Shown here one piece after another: positions 1 through 8,104 of a stretch of DNA of 32,662 nt. How positions within the stretch are numbered: the first letter of the stretch is position 1; every line of letters starts with the position of its first letter. The translations under genes and the position numbers were made by a program. Source of the DNA: an uncultured Oscillospiraceae bacterium (GTDB lineage: Bacteria; Bacillota; Clostridia; Oscillospirales; Ruminococcaceae); assembly GCA_900543705.1 (NCBI GenBank), contig UQSL01000015.1, positions 1-32,662 on the forward strand, read 5' to 3'. The notes under the pieces were generated by a model. That model ran no database searches. It had not been told where the DNA came from and saw only the letters and a list, made by a program, of their open reading frames with translations.

Positions 1-192
1 GATATGGTCGGCCATCGCCTGATCGGTCATGATGGTCGCCGGGTTGGAGTTGATGAGGACAACCTCCAGCCCTTCTTCCTTGAGCGCACGGCATGCCTGT
101 GTACCTGCGTAGTCGAATTCCGCCGCCTGTCCAATGACGATAGGGCCGGAGCCGATGACGAGTACTTTTTTGATATCTTCTCTTTTCGGCAT
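1..192 (-). CDS. carB: carbamoyl-phosphate synthase large subunit, N-terminal fragment
   Basis: The first 64 codons of the large (synthetase) subunit, cut by the window edge. The start MPKREDIKKVLVIGSGPIVI and the motif GQAAEFDYAGTQACRALKEE are the family's N-terminal Rossmann-like segment ahead of the first ATP-grasp domain; NSNPATIMTD follows as usual. In the known reaction CarB uses two ATP, bicarbonate and ammonia from CarA to make carbamoyl phosphate for pyrimidines and arginine. The ATG lies one base after the carA stop, so the two are translationally coupled last-to-first in the pyr operon. Catalytic parts lie outside the window, so integrity cannot be judged. Confidence 0.96.
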   Translation of the reverse strand, partial: MPKREDIKKVLVIGSGPIVIGQAAEFDYAGTQACRALKEEGLEVVLINSNPATIMTDQAMADHI

Positions 193-193
193 C

Positions 194-1303
194 TTACTTC
201 GCCTTCCTTTCGTTCATCATCCCGAGGAATTCCTCAAACAGATAGGACGTATCGTGCGGGCCTGCGGCAGCTTCCGGATGAAATTGCACCGTAAAGGCCG
301 GAAACGCCTTATAGCGCACCCCTTCACAGGTATTATCGTTGACGTTGACATGGCTGAGTTCCCCGACAGCAGGGTCGATGGAGTCACTTTCTACCGCATA
401 GCCGTGGTTTTGGCTTGTAATATAGGTGCGGTCATGTTTTAAATCCTTGACCGGCTGATTTGCTCCGCGATGGCCGTATTTGAGCTTCACGGTCTTTGCC
501 CCGTTTGCCAGTGCAAAGAGCTGGTGTCCCATGCAGATCCCGAAAATAGGTATGCCGAGTTTTGCTACTTCTTTTAGGTTCGCGATAATCTCCGGGTTGT
601 CCGCCGGATCTCCCGGCCCGTTGGAGAGCATAATCCCGTCCACACCGAGGGCGGCAATCTCCTGTGCGGTGGTCTTGCACGGGACCACCGTGACATCACA
701 GCCGCGGCTCAGCAGCTCCCTGCGGATATTGTGTTTGTATCCAAAATCAAAGAGTGCGACATGGTATTTAGGATTCTCGCAGGTGAACTTCTGCATCTGT
801 TTACAGCTTGTGGATTCGATTGCCTGCCTGATAACATAGCCTTTGATCTGTTCGAGCAGCTCGTCTTTTTTCTCATAGACGTTTTCCGTTGTGATCGCCG
901 CATTCATCACGCCGGCCTCGCGGATTTTTCTTGTCAGGCTTCTGGTGTCCACATCTGCGATGCCGACGACGTTCTGCGCTTTGAGATATTCGTCCACATT
1001 TCCCTCACACCGGAAATTGGAGGGAATTTCACACCATTCTCTAACAATATAGCCGCTCAAATAGCACCGGTCAGACTCCGGGTCTGTGGAGTTGACGCCA
1101 TAGTTTCCAATCAGCGGGAAGGTCTGGATCACAATCTGTCCATGATAGCTCGGGTCGGTAAGCAGCTCCTGGTATCCGACCATGGCGGTGGCAAAAACCG
1201 CTTCGCCGACAGTAGTTCCCTCCTTGCCGATGCTCACTCCCTCATAAACGCTGCCGTCCGCCAAAAGCAGGTAGGCGGGTTTTCTCTTTTCTCTCCAGTA
1301 CAT
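194..1303 (-). CDS. carA: carbamoyl-phosphate synthase small (glutaminase) subunit
   Basis: 369 residues, the usual family length. The N-terminal half carries the small-subunit domain (YLLLADGSVYEG, VFATAMVGYQELLTDPSY); the C-terminal half is a class I glutamine amidotransferase with the nucleophile cysteine in GICMGHQLFALANG and the His/Glu pair in VQFHPEAAAGP. It hydrolyses glutamine and channels ammonia to CarB. The ATG is preceded by AGGAGG seven bases upstream. It follows pyrF by 42 bases and abuts carB, and is controlled by the PyrR leader at the head of the operon. Nothing is missing. Confidence 0.97.
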   Translation of the reverse strand: MYWREKRKPAYLLLADGSVYEGVSIGKEGTTVGEAVFATAMVGYQELLTDPSYHGQIVIQTFPLIGNYGVNSTDPESDRCYLSGYIVREWCEIPSNFRCEGNVDEYLKAQNVVGIADVDTRSLTRKIREAGVMNAAITTENVYEKKDELLEQIKGYVIRQAIESTSCKQMQKFTCENPKYHVALFDFGYKHNIRRELLSRGCDVTVVPCKTTAQEIAALGVDGIMLSNGPGDPADNPEIIANLKEVAKLGIPIFGICMGHQLFALANGAKTVKLKYGHRGANQPVKDLKHDRTYITSQNHGYAVESDSIDPAVGELSHVNVNDNTCEGVRYKAFPAFTVQFHPEAAAGPHDTSYLFEEFLGMMNERKAK

Positions 1304-1345
1304 GCTAGTTCCTCCTGCATTTTATAGTAAGTCCGCGGATTCAAT

Positions 1346-2275
1346 TTACAGAGTAATCGGTGCGATATGCTGTGTAATATCGTCGCGCATACGGATTGCT
1401 TCCAATCTTGCCGCTTTTGCAAACTCTTCTCCATTCATTCCCATCGCCTTGTAAGCGCACATGATACCTCGGGAGGAGTTGACAATCGCTCCAAGCCCTC
1501 TGTCGTCAAACGCTCCGGCAACATCCGCAGCGCCGCCGCCCTGTGCGCCGTAACCCGGCACCAGGAAGAAGGTAGAGGGCAGTTTTGCACGCAGTTCCTT
1601 GAGCTGTTCCGGGTAGGTGGCCCCCACAACGGCGCCGACACCACTGTAGCCGTATTTTCCCATCAGCTCAGCTCCCCACTGCTCACACATCTCGCCCATA
1701 ATATCATAGACCGGCTTGCCATCGATGAGCCTGTCCTGAAGCTCCCCGGAAGAGGGGTTCGAGGTCTTTACAATGACAAAGATGCCCTTATCTTTTTTCT
1801 CGCATACGCCGAGCAGCGGCCGGATGCCGTCCGTACCGAGATAACCGTTGACAGTCAGCGCATCGGCGCCAAACGGGGTGAGGGTTTCCTCCCCGACAGT
1901 CACTTCCCCAAGATGCGCGATTGCATAGGCCTCCGTTGTCGTGCCGATATCGTTGCGTTTGCCATCCGTGATAACAAACATGCCTTTTTTCTTTGCATAC
2001 TGGATGGTCTTGTACAATGTCTTAACGCCCTGATAACCATACATCTCATAATAAGCGGCCTGCGGTTTGATAGCCGGTACGATGTCGCACAGCTCGTCAA
2101 TCAAACCCTTGTTGAACTCCAGCAGCGCCTTTGCCGCGGCTTTGAGGGTATATCCATACCGGCCGAAGGCAATTTCCTTGATATGATCCGGCACATAGTC
2201 GAGTTTCGGGTCAAGGCCTGCTACGGTCGGGTTTTTCATCCTCACAATGTTCTCAATCAGTCTGTCAAATGCCAT
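1346..2275 (-). CDS. pyrF: orotidine 5'-phosphate decarboxylase
   Basis: 309 residues from the chosen ATG (MAFDRLIENI). This is the longer subfamily of OMP decarboxylases (about 270-310 residues), which converts OMP to UMP, the last step of de novo UMP synthesis. Visible are VAGLDPKLDYVPDHI near the N-terminus, the catalytic charged array ITDGKRNDIGTTTEAY, and the phosphate-binding end SSRGIMCAY. An in-frame ATG 15 codons upstream (2320) lies inside the pyrC coding end and has no ribosome binding site, whereas AAAGGGAGAA sits about eight bases before 2275. It is 25 bases behind pyrC in the same operon. Confidence 0.95.
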   Translation of the reverse strand: MAFDRLIENIVRMKNPTVAGLDPKLDYVPDHIKEIAFGRYGYTLKAAAKALLEFNKGLIDELCDIVPAIKPQAAYYEMYGYQGVKTLYKTIQYAKKKGMFVITDGKRNDIGTTTEAYAIAHLGEVTVGEETLTPFGADALTVNGYLGTDGIRPLLGVCEKKDKGIFVIVKTSNPSSGELQDRLIDGKPVYDIMGEMCEQWGAELMGKYGYSGVGAVVGATYPEQLKELRAKLPSTFFLVPGYGAQGGGAADVAGAFDDRGLGAIVNSSRGIMCAYKAMGMNGEEFAKAARLEAIRMRDDITQHIAPITL

Positions 2276-2300
2276 ATCTGTTCTCCCTTTCTCTTCTCGG

Positions 2301-3572
2301 TTATCGGTCGCTGTATACAATTTCGCCGCGGTGCAGCGTATATTTGATTTTTCCCTTCAGGGTCATTCCGTCAAAGGCCGTATTGCTCGCCTTGGAGTGC
2401 ATCTTGGTCTTATCGACTACAAAGCTCTCCTGAGGGTCGAAGAGGACAATGTCCGCAGTCTCCCCTTCTCTGAGCGTGCCTCCGCCGATGCCAACAAGCT
2501 TTCTGGGGTTGACTGTCATCAGCTCAATCAGGCGGTTTAAGGAGATAAGCCCGGTATCCACCAGTGCGGTATAAGAGGCCGCGAAAGAGGTCTCCAGGCC
2601 GATGATGCCGTTTGGAGCCTTATAAAAGTCGCTCTTTTCCTCTTGGGTATGCGGCGCATGGTCGGTGACAATCGCATCGACGGTACCATCCTTGACAGCC
2701 TCCAGAACTGCCTGACGGTCATCCTCTGTGCGAAGCGGAGGATTCATGCGGAAATTCGCGTCTTTTGAAAGAAGCTTTTCGTCGGTCAGCAGCATATAGT
2801 GCGGAGCCGTCTCGCAGGTGACCTTGACGCCCCACTGCTTGGCGGAGCGGATAAAATGAATGGAACCGTGCGTGCTCACATGGCAGATATGGATGGAGGT
2901 ATTTGTCGCTTGTGCCAGCGCAATCTCCCTTGCGGTGATGGAATCCTCGCTGGAGCGATCCATTCCCTTCACGCCGAGCGCTTCACTGACCTTGCCCTTG
3001 TTGATGATACCGCCGTCGATAATATCGAGGTCCTCACAGTGGGAAGCGATGAGCGTTCCGAGCTTCTCACATTCCACCATCGCCTGCTCCATCAACGCCG
3101 CATTTTTTACCGGTTTTCCGTCATCGGAGAATGCCACCGCGCCCGCCGCCCTGAGTGCGGCAAAATCCGAAAGGCGCTCACCGTTCATCCCCGCCGTGAT
3201 AGAGGCCACCGGATAAACATCCGCTTTGGCGTCCTTTGCCTTGTCTAAAATGTAGGAGAGGACTTCTTCGCTGTCCGTTACAGGACTGGTGTTCGGCATG
3301 CACATGACTGCGGTGAAGCCGCCGGCGGCAGCCGCTTCGCAGCCTGTCAGGATGTCCTCTTTTGCGGTAAAGCCCGGGTCGCGCAGATGCACATGCATGT
3401 CGAACAGTCCTGGCGCCGCGCACAACCCCGCCGCATCAATGAGCTCCACGCCGTCCGCCTGAAGGTTTTGTCCCAGCTTTTTAATTTTTCCATCCTCGAT
3501 CAGGATATCGCCGATGCAGTCGATATCCTGTGCGGGATCGATGATGCGGGCCGCCTTTAGAAGCAAATTCAT
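2301..3572 (-). CDS. pyrC: dihydroorotase
   Basis: 423 residues, a class I dihydroorotase of the amidohydrolase superfamily that cyclises carbamoyl aspartate to dihydroorotate. Metal-binding motifs are in order: DMHVHLRDPG (about residue 58), ASHCED, HICHVSTHGS and the catalytic aspartate in VTDHAPH; the substrate motif FRMNPPLR is also visible. The ATG overlaps the pyrR stop by four bases (ATGA) and has GGAGG seven bases upstream. In many Firmicutes pyrB lies just before pyrC; here pyrB is not next to it and is not seen in the window. Confidence 0.97.
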   Translation of the reverse strand: MNLLLKAARIIDPAQDIDCIGDILIEDGKIKKLGQNLQADGVELIDAAGLCAAPGLFDMHVHLRDPGFTAKEDILTGCEAAAAGGFTAVMCMPNTSPVTDSEEVLSYILDKAKDAKADVYPVASITAGMNGERLSDFAALRAAGAVAFSDDGKPVKNAALMEQAMVECEKLGTLIASHCEDLDIIDGGIINKGKVSEALGVKGMDRSSEDSITAREIALAQATNTSIHICHVSTHGSIHFIRSAKQWGVKVTCETAPHYMLLTDEKLLSKDANFRMNPPLRTEDDRQAVLEAVKDGTVDAIVTDHAPHTQEEKSDFYKAPNGIIGLETSFAASYTALVDTGLISLNRLIELMTVNPRKLVGIGGGTLREGETADIVLFDPQESFVVDKTKMHSKASNTAFDGMTLKGKIKYTLHRGEIVYSDR

Positions 3573-4117
3573 CTGGTTTCCTCCGTTTCTTTTACAATAT
3601 CCACCTGATCAATTCCATCCGTTTCCCTCAGACGAACAATCACTTTTTCTTCCCTGGAAGTCGGGACGTTTTTTCCAATAAAGTCCGGCCGGAGAGGAAG
3701 TTCACGGTGTCCCCGGTCAATGAGCGCGGCAAGCTGGATTTTATCCGGCCTTCCCCGGGACATCAGTGCATCAATGGCCGCGCGAACACTGCGGCCGGTG
3801 TAGAGTACATCGTCCACCAGGATCACTTTTTGATCCTGAATCTCAAAGTCAATCCGGGTACGGTCCTCAATGTGCTTGTCCCTTTGTAAATCATCCCGGT
3901 AGGGAGTGATATCAAGGAACCCAATCGGAATTTCCCTTGCCTCAAGCTCGGCAATCTTATCCGCTATCCTTCGGGCAAGATAAGCTCCGCGGGTGTAGAT
4001 ACCGACAATGCAGATTCCCTCACAGCCTCTGTTTTTTTCAATGATTTCATAACAGATGCGAGTAATGGCGCGGTAAATCGCCTTTTCATCCATAATTTGG
4101 GCTGTCAGACTCACCAT
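3569..4117 (-). CDS. pyrR: bifunctional pyr operon attenuator / uracil phosphoribosyltransferase
   Basis: 182 residues, the normal PyrR length. The PRPP-binding motif VILVDDVLYTGRSVRAA is intact, together with GIYTRGAYLARRI and the RNA-binding basic region; ALIDRGHRELP and FIGKNVPTS are family signatures. PyrR binds UMP and then the leader RNA, favouring termination. The start was set at the ATG in AAGGAG-N6-ATG. An in-frame ATG at 4189 would read straight through the attenuator hairpin and is rejected. It regulates its own operon through the leader described in the next entries. Confidence 0.96.
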   Translation of the reverse strand: MVSLTAQIMDEKAIYRAITRICYEIIEKNRGCEGICIVGIYTRGAYLARRIADKIAELEAREIPIGFLDITPYRDDLQRDKHIEDRTRIDFEIQDQKVILVDDVLYTGRSVRAAIDALMSRGRPDKIQLAALIDRGHRELPLRPDFIGKNVPTSREEKVIVRLRETDGIDQVDIVKETEETR

Positions 4118-4132
4118 TTTCTCTCCTTGTGC

Positions 4133-4177
4133 AAAAAAGGCGGCCTTATTTTGTTGTTGACAAAATAAGGCCGCCTT
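4133..4177 (-). terminator. pyr operon attenuator terminator
   Basis: A perfect 17-bp stem (4137-4153 with 4161-4177, loop 7 or fewer) followed on the transcript by six U residues at 4133-4138. It stands between the pyr promoter and the pyrR start, with the pyrR ribosome binding site directly after the U-run, so it is an attenuator, not a gene-end terminator. Confidence 0.93.
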
Positions 4178-4249
4178 GAAATCTTTCATCAGCTTGGACT
4201 ACCAGCATTCCCTCGGAAATACTGTACACACCATTTAGTTTTTTCAAGC

Positions 4250-4284
4250 AAGACCGCCTTGCCTGCCTCTCTGGACCGGCTTAA
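4250..4284 (-). promoter_or_regulatory. PyrR-binding loop and antiterminator strand
   Basis: The transcript reads GGTCCAGAGAGGCA at 4277-4264, which matches the PyrR recognition loop known from Bacillus pyr leaders (core UCCAGAGAGG). Directly after it lies AAGGCGGTCTT (4260-4250), able to pair at 10 of 11 positions with the 5' arm of the terminator (4177-4167). That gives a classic three-way choice: PyrR-UMP holds the binding hairpin and leaves the terminator free; without PyrR the antiterminator forms. Confidence 0.88.
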
Positions 4285-4313
4285 AGGTTGTCGCATACTC
4301 TTTATTTTTTCTT

Positions 4314-4342
4314 ATTATACCCCTATCTGACAGAGATGTCTA
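4314..4342 (-). promoter_or_regulatory. pyr operon promoter
   Basis: Minus-strand -35 TAGACA (4342-4337), 17-base spacer and consensus -10 TATAAT (4319-4314). Predicted start is near 4307, giving a leader of about 190 bases that contains the PyrR loop and attenuator. Confidence 0.85.
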
Positions 4343-4426
4343 TCTTTTTTCTGAAATCTCGGTGATTTTTCTGATTTGCTTGATAGAATATGCAGAAAGG
4401 TCTTTGTTTTTGTCCGATCTGACAGA

Positions 4427-5188
4427 TTAGCTGTTGTTGTATTCTGCAAGCGCCCGCTCATAAACAGCATCCGCCTCCTGCACTTGCTCGTCTGTACGTG
4501 CCGGAGTACCCTCAATCAGGTTTCTGACTGCTTCGAGCTGCCAAGAGTAATTCTCGTTGGATCCCTTTACCTCATCTGACTTCCGGATACGAAGCTGTAA
4601 GTCGTTCGGGAGGCTGGAATCTGCAAACGACCTGCTCTCTTTGAGATAAAATGATAGGCCCTGTACTCCTGCTGCATCTGGATATTCTTCGGATAAATCA
4701 ACGGAAATCTCATCCGAATCAGCAGCTGCAAGACTTGCTTCATCATAAAGATAAATGGCATTTGTCTTGATTATCTTCTTGTAAAGCGCCGTCGAAACAG
4801 CGGAATTTTTCAGTGTGTCATTGTATCCTTCGTTTCCGCCGGCTTCCTCCTGAACCTCTTGATCTCCGGAATAGATGTAGTAATAAAAATCAACCGAGGG
4901 GTTGTCCCCGTCCTTTATCGGAAAACTGGCTTTTATCTGTGTTTCAAGATCGCTCTTTTGTGCATGACTCAGCTCATCCTGGGTCATACAGATCACATAA
5001 AAATCAGCCATCGGCTCTTTGGCTGTAGTAAGGGCATCAATGACTCCATACCCAATAAACAAAACCAGAACACCAGCGACGATAACCTGGACTTTGTAAT
5101 AATACCACAACGCTTTTATCTTTTCCTGAAAGCCTTTCGCCTCTTTTACCGGATGACGTTTTTCATCCAGCCGTTTTCTCTCTTCCAT
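4427..5188 (-). CDS. single-pass membrane protein, paralogue A of a tandem family
   Basis: 253 residues, no recognised family. A charged N-terminus (about residues 1-30, ending in KIKALWYYYKVQVIV) leads into one hydrophobic segment (about 33-52), then an extracytoplasmic domain of about 200 residues. It is clearly paralogous to the gene at 5564-6298: both share WYYYK at the membrane entry, a region EEYPDxxxxxGxSxYxK, and PNDLQLRxxK or PDDLQLHxMK near the C-terminus. The ATG has an AAAGGGCGG site upstream. It ends just ahead of the pyr promoter. Function unknown; the topology suggests an anchored sensor or envelope protein. Confidence 0.85.
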   Translation of the reverse strand: MEERKRLDEKRHPVKEAKGFQEKIKALWYYYKVQVIVAGVLVLFIGYGVIDALTTAKEPMADFYVICMTQDELSHAQKSDLETQIKASFPIKDGDNPSVDFYYYIYSGDQEVQEEAGGNEGYNDTLKNSAVSTALYKKIIKTNAIYLYDEASLAAADSDEISVDLSEEYPDAAGVQGLSFYLKESRSFADSSLPNDLQLRIRKSDEVKGSNENYSWQLEAVRNLIEGTPARTDEQVQEADAVYERALAEYNNS

Positions 5189-5269
5189 ATAACTGGCACC
5201 GCCCTTTCATACAACGTCCCAAAATCTTTATTAGATTTCTAACTAATAAGGTACCAGATAAATATGTCC

Positions 5270-5480
5270 TTATAAGAAACCATTTAAAAACGAATCATGA
5301 GCAATGGAAAACTTTTTATGAATTCTCTGCGAGATATCCCCTAAAACCTCGGCCAGTTTTCGGTTATATTCCTCAAGAGCATTCCGGTAGGTACGGTCTA
5401 CCTCATCAATCTCTGTAGCAGAACGCACCACATCCCCTCGATCAGGTTTTTTTGGAGTAGTGATGCAATCAATAACCCAC
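5270..5480 (-). pseudogene. frameshifted remnant of a third paralogue
   Basis: Between the two paralogues lies a decayed C-terminal piece. One frame encodes LLQKNLIEG (to 5444), aligning with VRNLIEG of paralogue A; a shift of one base in a G-run moves into a frame reading DVVRSATEIDEVDRTYRNAL and EEYNRKLAEVLG, which aligns with ARTDEQVQEADAVYERALAEYNN of paralogue A (about nine identities in 26). The frame then runs to a TAA at 5270. No start codon or ribosome binding site precedes it and the terminator of the upstream gene abuts it. A short unrelated reading frame remains possible. Confidence 0.5.
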
Positions 5481-5522
5481 GTTTTTTTAGTATCACTCTC
5501 CCATAAACTAACAGAGAAAAAT

Positions 5523-5543
5523 CCCGGCTATAAAATAGCCGGG
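5523..5543 (-). terminator. terminator after paralogue B
   Basis: Nine-base-pair stem (CCCGGCTAT/ATAGCCGGG) with a three-base loop, followed on the minus strand by ATTTTTC. It lies 20 bases after the stop of the 5564-6298 gene and probably ends the greA-lysS transcript. Confidence 0.75.
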
Positions 5544-5563
5544 ATAATCCCCTGGATGATGGT

Positions 5564-6298
5564 TCAGCGGTAACGAGCGTCAATATCTTGCGTTCCTATT
5601 TCATTTTTTGTCCGAAGAAGGTTGTTGTTCATCATGTTTTCCAGAGTTTGATTTTGCCATTCATAGCTCTTCTGGGTCTTTTTCTTTTTCCCCGCATTTT
5701 CCATAGATTCCAGTTTCATAAAATGAAGTTGAAGGTCATCGGGTACGCCCTTGAAGTTCTCATCCTGCATAAATTCGCTGTTTTTGATGTACCAGGAAAT
5801 TCCTTCTGTATGTTCCAAATCAGGGTACTCCTGCGCCAAATCGACAAACTTGTCAGTAATCTCCATGTCACTCATGACTCCGCTGTCAAGCAGATAGATA
5901 GCAGCCCGTCCCAGACGAACCTGAACTCTCAGGTTCGTCACTGCGGCGGAGTAGGTATCGGAATCTCTGGAATCCTCCATTGCGGGAATGGTGCAGAAAA
6001 TCACTTCCAGATTAGGCGCGCTTCCATCCTCTCTGGCAGGCGCACATTGTTCCAGCTTGATTTCCAATTCCTTTTTCGCCTTGTTCGGCAGTTCTTCCCG
6101 TGTTGCCACAACCACAGAAAAATCGAATTTTTCCTTGTGAAAAATGTCCCCAATAGAGACTGTCAAAAATGCAACTAAAATGACCCCGATTATCACATGG
6201 AACTTGTAGTAATACCAAAAGTTTATCCATTTGTCCTTAAAGGTTTTGGATTCTCTGACTGCGCCGCGGTGTTCGTCTCTTCTCTGTCTTTCTGACAT
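5564..6298 (-). CDS. single-pass membrane protein, paralogue B of a tandem family
   Basis: 244 residues from ATG 6298 (MSERQRRDEH), chosen because AAAGGTGGAAG precedes it; an upstream in-frame ATG at 6364 lacks such a site. Layout matches paralogue A: basic N-terminus, FKDKWINFWYYYKFHVII entry into a hydrophobic stretch (about residues 31-50), then an outer domain with QEYPDLEHTEGISWYIK and VPDDLQLHFMKLE. No catalytic motif or known family was recognised. It follows lysS with a possible small gene between, so it is probably transcribed with greA-lysS and ends at the hairpin at 5523-5543. Confidence 0.85.
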   Translation of the reverse strand: MSERQRRDEHRGAVRESKTFKDKWINFWYYYKFHVIIGVILVAFLTVSIGDIFHKEKFDFSVVVATREELPNKAKKELEIKLEQCAPAREDGSAPNLEVIFCTIPAMEDSRDSDTYSAAVTNLRVQVRLGRAAIYLLDSGVMSDMEITDKFVDLAQEYPDLEHTEGISWYIKNSEFMQDENFKGVPDDLQLHFMKLESMENAGKKKKTQKSYEWQNQTLENMMNNNLLRTKNEIGTQDIDARYR

Positions 6299-6320
6299 GT
6301 TTTCGCTTCCACCTTTCTGC

Positions 6321-6491
6321 TCACCGTACGGTTCCTGGTAAAGAGCCTTTCCCCGTACGCTCAAAGGCCCTTACTCCGTCAGGAATTGCCGCAAAATCCT
6401 GCGAAGCATACACAACACGGCCGTATTCGGTCGTTATCAGACAATTGGACAGATATCCCGTGCCTGAATTTTCTTTTAACTCTCTTAACAC
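6321..6491 (-). CDS. possible small protein, 56 residues
   Basis: A short open frame fills the gap between lysS (stop 6514) and paralogue B (start 6298), with about 22 bases on each side. It begins with GTG and reads MLRELKENSGTGYLSNC followed by LITTEYGRVVYASQDF and a C-terminal ERTGKGSLPGTVR. Codon choice resembles the neighbours and the tight packing suggests a real gene, but the upstream GGCGG is too close to be a good ribosome binding site and no family is recognised. It could also be a truncated domain. Confidence 0.4.
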   Translation of the reverse strand: MLRELKENSGTGYLSNCLITTEYGRVVYASQDFAAIPDGVRAFERTGKGSLPGTVR

Positions 6492-6513
6492 ACCGCCGTC
6501 ATGTCACTTATGC

Positions 6514-8016
6514 TCAGTCTCTCGGCTTCATCGTGGGGAAGAGAAGCGTATCCCGAATGGAAGCGCTGTCGGTCAACAGCATGACCAGACGGTCAATGCC
6601 GATCCCGATACCGCCCGTGGGGGGCATACCGTATTCCAATGCAGTCAGGAAATCCTCATCCACATCGTTTGCCTCTTCGTCGCCGAGCGCTTTGAGTCTT
6701 GCCTGCTCGGTAAAGCGTTCTCTCTGGTCAATTGGGTCGTTGAGCTCGGAAAACGCATTTGCATGCTCTCGGCCGACAATGAAGAGTTCGAAGCGCTCAG
6801 TATATTCTTCGTTGCCCGGCTGCTTTTTGGCAAGCGGAGAAATCTCCACCGGATGTCCGGTGATAAAGGTCGGTTGAACCAGCTTGTCCTCACAGTATTC
6901 CTCAAAGAAAAGATTGAGGATATCACCTTTCTTATGCCGCTCCTCGTATTCGATGTGATGCTCCTTAGCAAGTTCTCTCGCCTGCTCCAAGGTCTTAATC
7001 TCAGTAAAGTCAATATTCGCGTACTTCTTAACTGCCTCTGCCATGGAAAGGCGTTCAAAGGGCTTAGAAAAATCAATCTCTACGCCCTGATAGCTGATTT
7101 TGGTTGTTCCAAGCACTTCCCGCGAGACCTCACGAATCAGATTTTCCACAAGTTCCATCATGCCGTGGAAATCCGTATAAGCCTGATAGAGCTCAAGCAG
7201 GGTAAATTCCGGGTTATGGCGTACATCGATGCCCTCGTTACGGAACACGCGTCCTATCTCGTACACTTTATCAAACCCGCCGACAATCAGGCGCTTCAAA
7301 TACAGCTCCAAAGAGATACGCAGATACATCGTAATATCCAAAGCATTGTGATGGGTAATAAACGGTTTTGCCGCAGCACCGCCCGCAAGTGTCTGCAGGG
7401 TTGGAGTTTCCACCTCCAAAAAGCCCTGGTTATCCAGGCAGTGCCGGATGGCGCGGAGAATCAGAGTACGTTTGACAAAGGTATCCTTAACCTCAGGGTT
7501 AACAATCAAATCGAGATAACGCTGACGGTAGCGCATATCCGTGTCTTTCAGGCCATGGAATTTTTCCGGAAGCGGAAGCAGGGATTTGGTCAGCAGCTGC
7601 ATGGCAGCCGCTTTGAGCGAAATTTCCCCCCGGCGGGTACGGAAGACTTCGCCTTGAACGCCGATTATATCGCCGATATCCCACTTTTTCATCTCCTCAT
7701 AGGCTTCCTCACCGATGAGGTTGATTTTCACATAAATCTGAATTCTGCCACTGGAATCGCGCAAATCAAGGAAAGAAGCCTTACCCATGTCACGGCGCGC
7801 CATAATACGCCCCGCCAGACGGACGGTTTTCCCTTCATACTCCTCAAAGCTGCCGACAACGTCGGCCGCATGGTTTGTCACATCATAAGTGGTGATGGCA
7901 TAGGGGTCCTTTCCCTGCGTCTTGAGCGCCATTAGCTTTTCCCTGCGCACCGCAATTTCTGAGGAGGTATCGGCTGCTGTGTTGTCCGTATGCTCTACCT
8001 GGTTGAGGTTATCCAT
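6514..8016 (-). CDS. lysS: lysyl-tRNA synthetase, class II
   Basis: 500 residues, normal length. An N-terminal OB-fold anticodon-binding domain (about 60-180, TVRLAGRIMARRDMGKASF) precedes the class II catalytic core with motif 2 (VFRNEGIDVRHNPEFTLLEL) and motif 3 (GIGIGIDRLVMLL). It charges tRNA-Lys with lysine in the cytoplasm. The start is preceded by AAAGGATG. It lies 88 bases after greA and is probably transcribed from the greA promoter; greA-lysS adjacency is common in Firmicutes. Confidence 0.97.
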   Translation of the reverse strand: MDNLNQVEHTDNTAADTSSEIAVRREKLMALKTQGKDPYAITTYDVTNHAADVVGSFEEYEGKTVRLAGRIMARRDMGKASFLDLRDSSGRIQIYVKINLIGEEAYEEMKKWDIGDIIGVQGEVFRTRRGEISLKAAAMQLLTKSLLPLPEKFHGLKDTDMRYRQRYLDLIVNPEVKDTFVKRTLILRAIRHCLDNQGFLEVETPTLQTLAGGAAAKPFITHHNALDITMYLRISLELYLKRLIVGGFDKVYEIGRVFRNEGIDVRHNPEFTLLELYQAYTDFHGMMELVENLIREVSREVLGTTKISYQGVEIDFSKPFERLSMAEAVKKYANIDFTEIKTLEQARELAKEHHIEYEERHKKGDILNLFFEEYCEDKLVQPTFITGHPVEISPLAKKQPGNEEYTERFELFIVGREHANAFSELNDPIDQRERFTEQARLKALGDEEANDVDEDFLTALEYGMPPTGGIGIGIDRLVMLLTDSASIRDTLLFPTMKPRD

Positions 8017-8042
8017 TGTTTTTTACATCCTTTCCGTACTCA

Positions 8043-8078
8043 TCTAAAAAAGGCGGGCGGCCCATCCGGTACCCCCGC
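8043..8078 (-). terminator. weak hairpin between greA and lysS
   Basis: GCGGG/CCCGC pairing (8074-8078 with 8053-8057) followed by a run of T on the minus strand. The stem is short with a large loop, so it would at most attenuate transcription into lysS. Confidence 0.35.
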
Positions 8079-8104
8079 ACTTTTTCAAAAACCATGCAGT
8101 CATC

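Noticed and set aside
4118..4189. In-frame extension of pyrR to an upstream ATG
   Set aside because: It would translate the attenuator stem-loop; the ATG at 4117 has a well-spaced AAGGAG and gives normal PyrR length.
6445..7935. 496-codon open frame opposite lysS
   Set aside because: Antisense shadow of an intact lysyl-tRNA synthetase gene.
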